A stretch of 64,000 nucleotides of DNA from Halobacteriales archaeon QS_1_68_20. GTDB lineage: Archaea > Halobacteriota > Halobacteria > Halobacteriales > PXRE01. The DNA is taken from the NCBI GenBank assembly GCA_003021085.1, contig PXRE01000014.1, positions 62,001 through 126,000 on the forward strand. The letters are read 5' to 3'. The notes beneath the pieces were generated by a model. It had not been told where the DNA came from. It saw nothing but the letters and a program-made list of their open reading frames with translations, and ran no database searches. Positions 1 to 8,440 of the stretch are shown piece after piece; position 1 is the stretch's first letter, and each line of letters starts with the position of its first letter. The position numbers and the translations under genes are program-made.

Positions 1-746
1 ACGCCGAGACGGTCGACCCAGAGATCACGGTGCTGTACGCCCGCGCGGCGGACATCCCCGAGTACGTCGCCGACGGCGCGGCCGACCTCGGGATCACCGG
101 CCTCGACCAGGTCCGAGAGGCAGGCAACCCCAACGTCGAGGAACTGCTGGACCTGGAGTACGGTTCGTGTCGACTGGTCGTTGCGGCGCCGGAAGCCGAC
201 GGCTTCGAGTCGGTCACCGAACTCGACGGCAAGACCGTCGCCACGGAGTTCCCGAACCTCACCTACGAGTTCTTCGCCGAGCGAGGCGTCGAGGTCGACG
301 TCGTCGAGGTGACCGGCGCGACCGAACTCACCCCGCACGTCGAGATGGCCGACGCAATCGTCGACATCACCTCGACGGGCACGACCCTGCAGGTCAACCG
401 CCTGGAAGTGCTCGCGGAAGTGCTTTCCAGTTCCGTCCACCTGGTCGCCCGGGACGACGTGCTCGACGACCCCAAGACCGACCAGGTCCGGACCGCCCTG
501 CGGTCGGTGCTGGAAGCGGAGGGCAAACGCTACCTGATGATGAACGTCCCCGAGGACCGACTCGACCCCGTCCGCGAGGTCATCCCGGGAATGGGCGGCC
601 CGACCGTGATGGACATCGACGGCGAAGAGATGGTCGCCGTCCACGCGGTCGTCGACGAACGCGAGGTCTTCGAGACGATCAACGAGGTCAAGCGGGAAGG
701 CGCCTCGGATGTCCTCGTCACCGAAATCGAGCGACTGGTGGAGTAA
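1..746 (+). CDS. hisG: ATP phosphoribosyltransferase, long form (5' end outside window)
   Basis: Catalyses the first step of histidine biosynthesis, joining ATP and PRPP. The reading frame is open from base 3 with no start codon needed inside the window, so the N-terminus lies upstream; about 247 codons are visible. The PRPP-binding signature appears as [13 protein letters not shown]. After it, a C-terminal segment of about 75 residues containing [10 protein letters not shown] matches the regulatory ACT-like domain of the long (HisZ-independent) form, which binds histidine for feedback inhibition in characterised enzymes. It ends at TAA and faces the small membrane protein gene convergently; an AT-rich palindrome lies between them. 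Confidence 0.93.
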   Translation, partial: AETVDPEITVLYARAADIPEYVADGAADLGITGLDQVREAGNPNVEELLDLEYGSCRLVVAAPEADGFESVTELDGKTVATEFPNLTYEFFAERGVEVDVVEVTGATELTPHVEMADAIVDITSTGTTLQVNRLEVLAEVLSSSVHLVARDDVLDDPKTDQVRTALRSVLEAEGKRYLMMNVPEDRLDPVREVIPGMGGPTVMDIDGEEMVAVHAVVDEREVFETINEVKREGASDVLVTEIERLVE

Positions 747-819
747 GCCGACAGCGAGCGACGGGACAGGCTCCGCGTTCGTCCCCGGCCGCAACTTCTT
801 GCGCTCTCGTCGTCCATCC

Positions 820-855
820 CCGTGTATGAATATATGTGCATATGTTCATACACGG
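820..855. repeat. Dispersed AT-rich palindrome, copy 1, with GC clamp
   Basis: The core at 825-850 is TATGAATATATG, spacer TG, then CATATGTTCATA. The arms match except for one T/G position, which would be a wobble pair in RNA. Here the core is extended by CCGTG and CACGG, giving 17-nt arms. It lies between the convergent ends of hisG and the membrane protein gene. The core is 25/26 identical to the copy at 62558-62583 and related to the one at 49622-49643. Confidence 0.85.
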
Positions 856-901
856 TCGGTGAGCCCGACCCCTGGAAGTTCGAGAAGGGCGGCGGCGGGG
901 G

Positions 902-1240
902 TCAGGCGGCCAGCGAGAGCCAGAGGTTGGCCAGCGCGAACGACAGCGCGACGGTGATCACGAGGTGCGCGAGCGTCAGCAGCGCCGTGCGGCGGGTCCC
1001 GAGTTCGTAGACGACGGCGATGGCGAACAGGTCGACCATGGCCGCACCCGCGAGGACGGCGACGTTCGGGAGCGACACCGACTGCAACACCAGGACGGCG
1101 GCCGCTGCCGCCGGTCCCGCCATCGCCGCCTTCCGGAGGGGACCCTCACCGACCACCCACCTGACGGCGACGTGGAGCGTGGCCGCGAAGAAGACGGCTG
1201 TCGCGAGGAACGTGCCGGCGATGGCCAGGGGACTGGCCAT
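902..1240 (-). CDS. Small integral membrane protein
   Basis: A 112-residue protein made almost entirely of hydrophobic stretches, with about four predicted membrane helices (roughly residues 3-22, 38-58, 60-78 and 85-108) and short Arg-bearing loops such as ELGTRRTAL. No catalytic motif is visible, so the function is unknown. It lies just 3' of tbp on the same strand with a 3-nt gap, so the two are probably cotranscribed. Its 3' end faces the palindromic repeat and hisG. Confidence 0.75.
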   Translation of the reverse strand: MASPLAIAGTFLATAVFFAATLHVAVRWVVGEGPLRKAAMAGPAAAAAVLVLQSVSLPNVAVLAGAAMVDLFAIAVVYELGTRRTALLTLAHLVITVALSFALANLWLSLAA

Positions 1241-1243
1241 CCG

Positions 1244-1804
1244 CTACTCGAGCAGGCCCAGCTCCTCCAGCCGGGAGACGATCATGTCGACGGCGTGTTC
1301 GGCGTCCTCCGGGCGCTTGCCCCCCGTGATGACGAGTTTGCCCGACCCGAACAGCAGGGCGACGACCTCCGGCTCGTCGAGCCGGTAGACCAGCCCCGGG
1401 AACTGCTCGGGTTCGTACTCGATGTTCTCCAGACCGAGGCCGATGGCGATTGCGTTGAGGTTCAGGTTCCGACCGAGGTCGGCAGAGGTGACGATGTTCT
1501 GGACGACGATCTCGGGGTCGTCGTTGACGTCGATCTGCAGTTCCCGCAGTTTGTCGAAGACGATCTCCAGGCTCTCGTGGACGTCGTCGGTGGACTTCGC
1601 CCCCGTGCAGACGATCTTGCCCGAGCGGAAGATCAGCGCGGCCGACTTCGGATTCTGCGTCCGGTATACGAGCCCGGGAAACTGCTCCGGGTCGTAGTCC
1701 GCCCCCTCGAGGTCCATGGCCACACTCTGTAGATCGAGTTCCTGGCCGATGCCCGTCGAAGCGACGACGTTCTCGATATTGATCGTTTCCTTGGGGTCGG
1801 TCAT
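1244..1804 (-). CDS. tbp: TATA-box-binding protein (TBP)
   Basis: General transcription factor that binds the archaeal TATA box and recruits TFB and RNA polymerase. The 186-residue product is the usual archaeal length. It consists of two imperfect direct repeats forming the saddle, about residues 8-92 and 98-182, each containing EQFPGLVYR followed by a SGK segment (FRSGKIVCTG and FGSGKLVITG). The start ATG is preceded by a strong TATA-like element. The small membrane protein gene follows immediately. A TFB paralogue sits elsewhere in the window at 35691-36629. Haloarchaea often carry several TBPs, so which paralogue this is cannot be said. Confidence 0.97.
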   Translation of the reverse strand: MTDPKETINIENVVASTGIGQELDLQSVAMDLEGADYDPEQFPGLVYRTQNPKSAALIFRSGKIVCTGAKSTDDVHESLEIVFDKLRELQIDVNDDPEIVVQNIVTSADLGRNLNLNAIAIGLGLENIEYEPEQFPGLVYRLDEPEVVALLFGSGKLVITGGKRPEDAEHAVDMIVSRLEELGLLE

Positions 1805-1832
1805 GTGCTCGCCTTAAATGACGTATTTAAGG

Positions 1833-1840
1833 TTTATAAA
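1833..1840 (-). promoter_or_regulatory. TATA box of tbp
   Basis: TTTATAAA is centred about 32 nt before the tbp ATG, giving a transcription start a few nt upstream of the codon. A second TTAAATA-like element lies at 1824-1830. Two stacked AT boxes would allow TBP to bind its own promoter, but autoregulation is only an inference. Confidence 0.6.
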
Positions 1841-1953
1841 GGTTGGTGACCCTCCGTGACAGGTCTTGCCGGTGATCGGTCGGCGCAGTTCGCGCCCTCC
1901 TGGCGGCCGGCCCTCGTGCGCTGGTTCGCGTGCGGCCCCGGACCGCAGGGCTG

Positions 1954-3027
1954 ATGGCCGCGGCCTGCCCAGGCCCGGTCGTGTACGCCCTGGAATTCGC
2001 CGGCGAGGACGACGCGTTCGCGGCCCGGGAAGCGGCCGCGGCAGCCACCGCCGTCGACGTGGTCGCGCCGGGGCTGGCGACCGCGCGCGGCGTCGACCGC
2101 GAGCGCGCCCGGACGCTCGCGTTCACCCGCACGGCGTCGGACTTGCTCGCCCGGACCGACGCCGACGTAGCCGCCGCCCGCGCGGTGCTGGAGACCGCCG
2201 CGTTCGGCCGCGAGGGCACCGTGGCGGTCCGCGCCCGCGACGTCCGCGGGACGACCGGCGTCGACACCCGGGCCGCCGAGCGCGAACTGGGCGCGGTGCT
2301 GGTCGACCGGGGCTTCGAGGTGGACCTCGACGACCCCGACTACGTGCTGCGGGCGTTCTTCTCGCGGGGTGAATCCGACCGATCAGACGCGGACGGCACT
2401 GTCGCAGACGGCACGGACGCGGCCGGCACTTGCCTGCTCGGGTGGCAGGCCGTCGAGGCGGTCCGGGACTTCGCCGCCCGGGCGCCCACGGACAAGCCGT
2501 TCTTCCAGCCCGGGAGCATGGACCCCGCGCTCGCGCGGGCGCTAGCGAACGTCGCGGGCGCCGGTCCCGGAGCGACCGTGCTGGATCCGATGTGCGGGAC
2601 CGGCGGCGGCCTGATCGAGGCTGGCCTGGTCGGCGCGGACGTGCTGGGCGTCGACGCCCAGCGGAAGATGGTCCGCGGCGCCGCCGAGAACTTCGCGCAG
2701 TACCTGGACGGCGAGGGGCCGCTGGGCGCGACCGGCGACTGGCACTTCCTCCGCGGCGACGCGACCCGGCTCCCCCTGCCCGACCGGAGCGTCGACGCCG
2801 CGGTCTTCGACGTGCCCTACGGCCGGCAGTCCCGCATCGAGGCGTCCGACGAGGGCGGCCTGGTGGGTGGCGCACTGGTCGAAGCCCGCCGGGTCGCGCC
2901 GCGTGGGGTCGTCGTCGCCGACCGGTCGCTGGCGTCGGCCGCCGAGGACGCCGGGTGGACCGTGGAGGAGGTGTTCGAGCGCCGGGTGCACCGGTCGCTG
3001 GTGCGGTACGTCCACGTGCTGGCGTAA
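1954..3027 (+). CDS. THUMP-type tRNA methyltransferase, probable tRNA (guanine10-N2)-dimethyltransferase
   Basis: Probable S-adenosylmethionine-dependent enzyme that methylates G10 of tRNA. The N-terminal half (about residues 1-150) is the THUMP-like RNA-binding region. The C-terminal Rossmann methyltransferase shows motif I as DPMCGTGGGLIEAG (around residues 211-224) and the N6/N2-amino methylation motif as DVPYGRQS (around 285), in place of the usual DPPYG. I chose the ATG at 1954, giving 357 residues; a GTG at 1930 would add eight. It is divergent from tbp. The exact tRNA position modified is inferred from family resemblance. Confidence 0.85.
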   Translation: MAAACPGPVVYALEFAGEDDAFAAREAAAAATAVDVVAPGLATARGVDRERARTLAFTRTASDLLARTDADVAAARAVLETAAFGREGTVAVRARDVRGTTGVDTRAAERELGAVLVDRGFEVDLDDPDYVLRAFFSRGESDRSDADGTVADGTDAAGTCLLGWQAVEAVRDFAARAPTDKPFFQPGSMDPALARALANVAGAGPGATVLDPMCGTGGGLIEAGLVGADVLGVDAQRKMVRGAAENFAQYLDGEGPLGATGDWHFLRGDATRLPLPDRSVDAAVFDVPYGRQSRIEASDEGGLVGGALVEARRVAPRGVVVADRSLASAAEDAGWTVEEVFERRVHRSLVRYVHVLA

Positions 3028-3138
3028 CCGTTCGACCGTACCGGTCCGCGTCGAACCCCGGTGAGCCAGGTCGTTTCATGGCCCGATTCCGTAAACGCAA
3101 TCGGTAAATTCAAACGGGCACACGGAGAGGCGCCCACG

Positions 3139-3228
3139 ATGGCAACCGAGTACGGCTACGACATCGAGGTGGACCTGCAGAACGACCGGGTGTATGGGAC
3201 ATCTGGAAACCCAGCATACATTCATTAA
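3139..3228 (+). CDS. Possible micro-ORF or truncated gene start
   Basis: ATG-initiated 29-residue frame beginning MATEYGYDIEVDLQNDRVYG, then TSGNPAYIH and TAA. The first 19 codons have haloarchaeal GC-rich third positions and an acidic, well-formed look. From about base 3198 the composition turns AT-rich, as if a longer gene had been cut there. I do not recognise a family. It could be a genuine microprotein or the 5' stump of a gene truncated by a past rearrangement. Confidence 0.3.
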   Translation: MATEYGYDIEVDLQNDRVYGTSGNPAYIH

Positions 3229-3274
3229 TTTATAATATGATATTAATGTCTCTGGGCTATTTATCTTCAACTAC

Positions 3275-3811
3275 TCACCCCGACATCTCTTCCGGATCGG
3301 TCTTCACGCCCACCAGCGTCGTCTCGCCGCCGTCCTGCGTCTCGAACGTCTGGGCGACGAGGCCCACGTTCTCGACGTCGGGGGCGTCCTCCGAACCCGG
3401 CGTGAGCCAGCGGTTCTCGGACTCCGCGGGCGTCGCCTCGACGTTCGAGTTGCCGTCCGGAGGGAGTTCCGCGCGGATCACGTACTCCTTCTCCTCGGTG
3501 AGGACGTGATCCCACTCCCTCGCCTCGTTGGCCGCGAGCGTGACCGTCTCCTCCAGGGGCGTCTCGTCCTCCCAGGCCAGTTCGACGACCACGGTGACGT
3601 CCCGCTCGGTCTCGGTCGCGTTGTACGCGACGATACCGTAGGCGTCCGTGCCGGCGTCCGGACCGGGCGTCCCGGACAGCGTCGGCATCTCGCCGTCCCC
3701 GGATCCGTCACCGTCGGATCCGCCACACCCCGCGAGCGAACTGACGATTGCGACCGGTGCGACTCGGAGGGCCTCGCGTCGGGACCAGTGCGGTGGCATC
3801 GCCCCGGTCAT
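3275..3811 (-). CDS. Tat-exported lipoprotein of unknown function
   Basis: Predicted surface lipoprotein of 178 residues from the ATG at 3811. The N-terminus has SRREALR (R11, R12), a hydrophobic stretch and a lipobox ending SLAGC (Cys29), typical of haloarchaeal Tat lipoproteins. A Gly/Asp/Ser-rich linker follows, then a beta-rich domain of about 130 residues with the pattern VAYNATETERDVTVVVEL, which suggests an immunoglobulin-like fold. No catalytic residues stand out. ATG codons at 3826 and 3799 are alternative starts; the latter would still retain the whole signal. Confidence 0.75.
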   Translation of the reverse strand: MTGAMPPHWSRREALRVAPVAIVSSLAGCGGSDGDGSGDGEMPTLSGTPGPDAGTDAYGIVAYNATETERDVTVVVELAWEDETPLEETVTLAANEAREWDHVLTEEKEYVIRAELPPDGNSNVEATPAESENRWLTPGSEDAPDVENVGLVAQTFETQDGGETTLVGVKTDPEEMSG

Positions 3812-3886
3812 AGGAAAACTGGACAATAAATTTTCCGACAGACCGGATCCGTTCCGAATTCGACCTGCCCTGCAGAATCAGTCGAG

Positions 3887-4894
3887 TTAGCTCTCCGGCC
3901 GCCCGAGTTCGGCCAGCAACTGCGAGAGGTGGACGCGCTCGTTGGCGCCCTCGGTCATGTCGAGGTCGACGTCGCCGGCCATGCGGTGCAGTTCGGCCAG
4001 GCGCTCGTCGCTGTACCGCGAGCGGGCCACCCGGAGGAGTTCGTCCAGCACCTCGTCGCCGGAGAGGCCCTCGTCGACCAGCAGGTCGTCCAGCGTCGAG
4101 CGGGCGTGGCCGAACGCGCCCGCCTCGGCGTCGTCCAGCAGGGACTCGATCTCGTCGTCGTAGCCGATCTCGCCCAGCGTCTCGTAGGCGGCGTTCATCG
4201 TGATTTCGCCGGCGTCCTCGGCGGTGGCCTGGGCGCCCAGGATCGCCTCCCGGACGTCGCCGTCGGCGGCGCCGGCGACGAACTCCAGGCCGTCCTCGTC
4301 GTAGTCGACCTCCTCGCGCTCGACGATCCGCGCAAGGACCTCGACGATCTCGTCGGTCGTCGCCGCCCGCACCGGCACCGGGAAACAGCGCGAGCGGATC
4401 GGCGGGATCAGCTTCGAGGGCTGGCGGGTCGTGACGACGAACTGCGTGTTGCGGTGGTACCGCTCCATCACCCGGCGAAGCGCCTGCTGGAAGTCCTCGC
4501 GGGCGGCCTCCGCGTTGTCCAGCACGACCGTCTTGTAGTCGCCCGACGCCGGCGCGTAACTGGCGACCTCCTTGAGGACGTGGTTGATCATGTCCCGCTT
4601 GGCCATGTCGCTCTTGCCGGCGAGGAACGGCGCGAACCGTGGGTCCTGGCGGATCTCGGACTTCGTCCGGCCGAAGAAGTCCGCGACGTTGACGATCACG
4701 AGGTCGTTGTCCGGGTCCGTATGCGCCTCGTCGGCCATCGCGCGGGCCGCGGCGGTCTTGCCCGCTCCCTTCGGGCCCTGCAACAGCAGGTTGATCGGCT
4801 CGTCGACCGCCCGCCGGAGGTGCTCGCGGACGTCCTCCTGCGGGAGTTCGGAAAGCGTCGGCCGGTGGGCGTCGGTCCACAGCGGCGTCTCCAT
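3887..4894 (-). CDS. Clamp-loader-like AAA ATPase (replication factor C small-subunit family)
   Basis: 335-residue AAA+ protein related to RFC small subunits, which load PCNA onto primed DNA. The Walker A motif is GPKGAGKTAAARA (about residues 42-54). The RFC Ser-Arg-Cys motif is present in PPIRSRCFPVPV, and a C-terminal helical collar region follows. The Walker B region reads TVVLDNAEAA instead of the usual DEAD/DEAxx, so the catalytic acid is replaced. This fits a divergent third haloarchaeal paralogue (RfcC type) rather than the main small subunit. Start is the ATG before ETPLWTDAHRP. Confidence 0.85.
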   Translation of the reverse strand: METPLWTDAHRPTLSELPQEDVREHLRRAVDEPINLLLQGPKGAGKTAAARAMADEAHTDPDNDLVIVNVADFFGRTKSEIRQDPRFAPFLAGKSDMAKRDMINHVLKEVASYAPASGDYKTVVLDNAEAAREDFQQALRRVMERYHRNTQFVVTTRQPSKLIPPIRSRCFPVPVRAATTDEIVEVLARIVEREEVDYDEDGLEFVAGAADGDVREAILGAQATAEDAGEITMNAAYETLGEIGYDDEIESLLDDAEAGAFGHARSTLDDLLVDEGLSGDEVLDELLRVARSRYSDERLAELHRMAGDVDLDMTEGANERVHLSQLLAELGRPES

Positions 4895-4980
4895 CACCAC
4901 GGCGTAGTCGCCCCCTGGGTATGAATCGGTCGATACCGGTGGACGGTCGGGGGCGACGCGACCGGACGGACTGGACCTCA

Positions 4981-5766
4981 CTAGTCGGACTCGCGGGCGC
5001 CGATCCCCTGGACGACGTGGGTGAACGCGACCAGGCCGATGCCGCCGACGAAGTTGCCGGCCGTGATGGCGGCGAGCATCGTCCCCAGCGTCACCAGGCC
5101 GACCTCGGCGCCGAACAGCACCCCGAGAAAGAGGTGCAACGCGGTGACCACCACGTGGTCGAACGGGCCGAGCGCGAGCAGGAACCCGACGGCGTAGGCC
5201 AGCCAGATCCGGCTCCGCACGCTGTTCACTGCGACCAGCAGGAACGACAGCAGGCTCACGAGCGCGCCGCCCGCGATGGCGCTGGCGAACCACGCGGCCA
5301 GTCCCCGGCGGACGCTCTCCTCGGCGAACCCACGCAGGGCTTCGGACGTCCCCGTCGGCAGCACGCCCTCCACGACGAACACCAGCGCGAACAGGAACCC
5401 GCCGACGAGGTTGAAGACGAGGGTGACCAGCCACAGTCGCGCCAGCGGGCCGAGCATCCAGGTCCCCTGCTCGTCGACTGCGGCGGCCACCGGGTCCGCG
5501 AAGTTCTCGTTGAACAGTTCCGTCCGGCCGACGATCAGGAACACGAAGCCGGCGGCGAACGCCAGCGACCCCGCGATCCGGGCGATCTCGCCGAAGTGCG
5601 GTTCGACGATGGACTCGACGATGCCGAGCGCGACGACGCCGAAGACGAAGGTGAACCCGGCGATGAAACTGGTCGAGACCAGTTCCAGCAGCGGCTGGTC
5701 GAGTCGGCGCTGGCCTTCGTCGACCGCCCGGTCGAAGATTTCGGCTGAAGAAGGCGCGGTGCTCAC
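4981..5766 (-). CDS. Formate/nitrite transporter (FNT) family channel
   Basis: 261-residue integral membrane protein with six hydrophobic segments and the FNT-like segment RTELFNENFADPV in the loop before helix 3. FNT pentamers conduct small monovalent anions such as formate, nitrite or hydrosulfide; the substrate here cannot be told. The start is taken as GTG (VSTAPSSAEIFDRAV) because no in-frame ATG lies near. It shares its strand with the AAA gene downstream, separated by about 85 nt, with no evidence that they act together. Confidence 0.85.
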   Translation of the reverse strand: MSTAPSSAEIFDRAVDEGQRRLDQPLLELVSTSFIAGFTFVFGVVALGIVESIVEPHFGEIARIAGSLAFAAGFVFLIVGRTELFNENFADPVAAAVDEQGTWMLGPLARLWLVTLVFNLVGGFLFALVFVVEGVLPTGTSEALRGFAEESVRRGLAAWFASAIAGGALVSLLSFLLVAVNSVRSRIWLAYAVGFLLALGPFDHVVVTALHLFLGVLFGAEVGLVTLGTMLAAITAGNFVGGIGLVAFTHVVQGIGARESD

Positions 5767-5816
5767 GTCCCGATACACGGTGGGAACCGGCAAAAGATTG
5801 GCCGAGCGGCCGCTCG

Positions 5817-6536
5817 TCAGTGCTGACCGGCCGCGTGTTCGCTGGACAGCTCCAGCGCGCGCAGGGTGCAGTCTGTCACGTCGTTGTCGTAGCCGTCGAT
5901 CGTCCAAGCGGTCTGGTCACAGTCCCCGTTGTCCGCGATGTCGTTGCCGTAGTGGCCGAGCATCACGGAGGCGTCGTCGCCCCACCAGCTCGTGTACACC
6001 ATCCCGAGGTGGTGGTCGTCGGAGTTGCCGTCGTCGGTGGTCTCGCCGTTGAGGACCTCGCTCCTGACCCGGTCGCAGGTGTTCGCCGCCAGGTGGGTGT
6101 GCAGCCCCTCGTGGATCGCGGAGAACGCCACCTCGTGCTCGTTCGGGTACGTGTTCTCCCCGACGAACCCCTGGGTTCGGCTGTCCCAGGCGCCGTTGTC
6201 TCCGCCACCGGACGTGGCAATGTGGGTGTCGTCACAGCCACCCACGATCCAGACGTGGCTCCCGTCGCCGGTCAGGCCGTTGTCGTCCAGCCACTGGTTC
6301 CCGTCGTCGAAGAGGTTGTTACAGCCGATGTCCGCGTCGGTGTCGTACTTCCGGGCGATGGTGCCGTCGAGGGACGTGTTCTGGTAGATGCGGTCGAGTT
6401 CGTCCGAGATGTAGCTGTACGCCCGGTCCCAGTAGGACTGGGACGCCGACGATTCCCGCATCACGTTGATCTCGGCGACGCCGTAGGTGCTACCCGTATC
6501 ACCGTTGTAACTGCTGTCGACGATGTCGTAGCTCAT
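5817..6536 (-). CDS. HExxH-type secreted metalloprotease-like protein without its own signal peptide
   Basis: 239-residue acidic protein. Residues around 140 read AIHEGLHTHLAANTC, an HExxH zinc-protease signature with an extra His two residues later. A further DDHHLG could supply a third ligand. Six cysteines (including IGCNN, GGCDD, NTCDR, GDCDQ and TDCTL) suggest disulfides and therefore an extracellular location, yet the N-terminus MSYDIVDSSYNGDTG has no Sec or Tat signal. It starts one nucleotide after the stop of the Tat-signal gene at 6538-7305, so the two are almost certainly translated together. I do not recognise the family; protease function is inferred from the motif. Confidence 0.65.
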   Translation of the reverse strand: MSYDIVDSSYNGDTGSTYGVAEINVMRESSASQSYWDRAYSYISDELDRIYQNTSLDGTIARKYDTDADIGCNNLFDDGNQWLDDNGLTGDGSHVWIVGGCDDTHIATSGGGDNGAWDSRTQGFVGENTYPNEHEVAFSAIHEGLHTHLAANTCDRVRSEVLNGETTDDGNSDDHHLGMVYTSWWGDDASVMLGHYGNDIADNGDCDQTAWTIDGYDNDVTDCTLRALELSSEHAAGQH

Positions 6537-6537
6537 A

Positions 6538-7305
6538 TCAGTTCACCTCCACTCTGTCGCTGACCGAGTAGTAGGACAGTTCGCCGTAGTTCCGGGCCCT
6601 GACCTCCGGGACGACGGTGGCCTCGACGGTGGTCTGCTCGTAAACGACCCCCTCCTCGGCCTCCCCGTCCGCTTTCGTCTCGCCGGTCCGGCGGCGCTCG
6701 TACTGCCGGAGACCGACGGTCCTCGGGACCAGTTCGAGCGCGCTCTCCTGGCCTGGTGCGACCCGCTCGCTCGCCCCGTCCACCGCGACCTCGATTGCGG
6801 AACCGGCCGCGTCGATGCGTGGCGTCGGGACCGAGTACGACCCGTCGTACAGGACGCCCCGGCGGGGTTGCAGGTCCGGTCCCAGTCCCGTCGGCAGATG
6901 GAACGTCTGTCCGAGCGGGACGTCCGCGGCCGGGAGCGAGTGGAGGTTACATCCCAGTACGACGCTCCCGCCGTCCGCCAGACGGCCGAGTTCCTCGTCG
7001 TCCAGGTAGAACGTGAAGAACACGAGGTCGCCGTCGAACAGTTGCCACCGCGGCGGCGCACAGTCCTCGACGTACTCCGGGTCGACGTCGTCCTCGATGC
7101 GGTGGCAGACGCCGACGGTCCCGAACTGGACGGTGCCGTCCGCGGTCGCCCGGTCCAGCCTGGCCTGCAAGAGGCCCATCCCGGCACCGGCGCCCGAAGC
7201 CCGTTTGAGGAACTTCCGCCGGTCGACGCCGTCTTTTGATTCGTCGTTCGGTTGGTCGTGGTTCGCCCGTTCGCGCTGGCCCGATTCCGTTCGTCTGTGT
7301 GACAT
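6538..7305 (-). CDS. Tat-exported protein of unknown function, partner of the HEGLH protein
   Basis: 255 residues with a long charged N-region and a Tat motif DRRKFLKRASGAGAGMG (R29, R30). The mature part contains a DDEELGRLADGG segment, two or three cysteines (GVCHRIED, EDCAPP, LGCNLHS) and a C-terminus ending in alternating beta-like stretches (YGELSYYSVSDRVEV). No enzyme signature is seen. It is the first gene of a tight two-gene unit; the next gene encodes a cysteine-bearing HExxH protein lacking a signal. A plausible role is chaperone, inhibitor or carrier for export of that partner through Tat. Confidence 0.65.
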   Translation of the reverse strand: MSHRRTESGQRERANHDQPNDESKDGVDRRKFLKRASGAGAGMGLLQARLDRATADGTVQFGTVGVCHRIEDDVDPEYVEDCAPPRWQLFDGDLVFFTFYLDDEELGRLADGGSVVLGCNLHSLPAADVPLGQTFHLPTGLGPDLQPRRGVLYDGSYSVPTPRIDAAGSAIEVAVDGASERVAPGQESALELVPRTVGLRQYERRRTGETKADGEAEEGVVYEQTTVEATVVPEVRARNYGELSYYSVSDRVEVN

Positions 7306-7435
7306 CCCGTACGACGTGCAGTCAAAATAACATATATCTTGTTGCTAGAATTAATCCGAGAGTGAGAGTATCGATCCAGGGCCGGTGGTCACGGACGGCC
7401 GCCGGCGCTGGCGGACCTGCCCCAGGTCCCCGCGT

Positions 7436-8440
7436 TCACCCGGCTATCTTCGTCACCGCGCCGTTGCCGTTCCCGTTCCCGCGGTCGTCGAACTCGCGTT
7501 CGAGTTCCGTCTCCGCGTCGCCCTTCCGGACTGTCACCTCGACCTTCTCGGCGTCCGGCGGCACCTCGAACGTCACGGTCCCGTCGTCGCCGGTCTGGCC
7601 GATGACCTCGCCGTCGACCTCGACGGTCGCTCCCGCCAGGAGACCATCCTGGCCGGTCACCTTCACCGTGGCCTCGCTACCGGGGTCGACCGGTCCGACG
7701 AACTCCGCCTCGACGTCGCCGGTCTTCTCGTCGTCGCCGTCGTCGCCATCGTCGTCGTCGCTCCCGGACTCCTCTATCTCGACCTCGTCGCCGGTGCCGG
7801 ACTGGCTCACCACCGGTTTGAGGATGTACTTGCCGCTGTTGCCGGCCTCGTGGACCGCGATGTCGAAGACGAAGTCGACGACCTCGCCGTTCCCGACCTC
7901 GAACTGCTTGTCGAGGTGCAGTTTCTCGCTCGGCAGTTTCACGTTCACCTCCTCGCCGTTCTCGAGGACGGCGTGAATCTCGTCGACGTAGACGAACACC
8001 TTGTCGTAGGTACCGGCCGGGGCATCCAGCACGTCAAGTTTGGTCGCGTTCGCGCCGACGAGTTCGGTCAGGTCGACCGTCTCGTTGACCTCGTACTCGA
8101 CCCAATCCCCGTCGCCGTCCCCGTCACCGTCGCCCTCGGCGGGCGTGGCCGTCCCGTTCGCCGGCGTCTCCGTCTCGTTCACCGACGTCCCGTTCGTCGA
8201 CGTCGTCGCTCCGCCGACCTGGTGGAGTCCGCTGGCCGAGATGGTCACGTTGAGGTGCCGGAAGTCCTCGATGGCGTTCGGTTCGTCGCTGACGTAGAAG
8301 TGGACCGTCCCGGTATCGCCGCCGGCGGTCCCGGTCGGCGGACTCGTCTCCGCCCCGGGTCCGCTTCCCGAACCACCGATACATCCGGCCGACAACACGA
8401 GCGCGGCCACGACGACCACGGCTACGGTGCGTCTGCTCAT
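7436..8440 (-). CDS. DUF4382-type surface lipoprotein
   Basis: 334-residue lipoprotein: signal MSRRTVAVVVVAALVLSAGC with a lipobox at Cys20, a Gly/Thr-rich linker, then a domain of about residues 45-195 resembling DUF4382 (VHFYVSDEPNAIEDFRHLNV, and a later LPSEKLHLDKQFEV). A low-complexity Asp/Gly run separates it from a C-terminal Ig/CARDB-like beta domain (GATVEVDGEVIGQTGDDGTV). An internal Asn/Thr-rich block (TNGTSVNETETPANGT) has several N-glycosylation sequons. Its role is unknown; DUF4382 proteins are common haloarchaeal cell-envelope components. It is transcribed divergently from RNase Z. Confidence 0.75.
   Translation of the reverse strand: MSRRTVAVVVVAALVLSAGCIGGSGSGPGAETSPPTGTAGGDTGTVHFYVSDEPNAIEDFRHLNVTISASGLHQVGGATTSTNGTSVNETETPANGTATPAEGDGDGDGDGDWVEYEVNETVDLTELVGANATKLDVLDAPAGTYDKVFVYVDEIHAVLENGEEVNVKLPSEKLHLDKQFEVGNGEVVDFVFDIAVHEAGNSGKYILKPVVSQSGTGDEVEIEESGSDDDDGDDGDDEKTGDVEAEFVGPVDPGSEATVKVTGQDGLLAGATVEVDGEVIGQTGDDGTVTFEVPPDAEKVEVTVRKGDAETELEREFDDRGNGNGNGAVTKIAG

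Noticed and set aside
822-1010. Plus-strand ORF starting in palindrome copy 1
   Set aside because: It reads through the repeat and lies antisense to the membrane protein gene; low-complexity product.
1833-1840. Proof of TBP autoregulation
   Set aside because: Stacked TATA boxes are seen, but regulation cannot be concluded from them.
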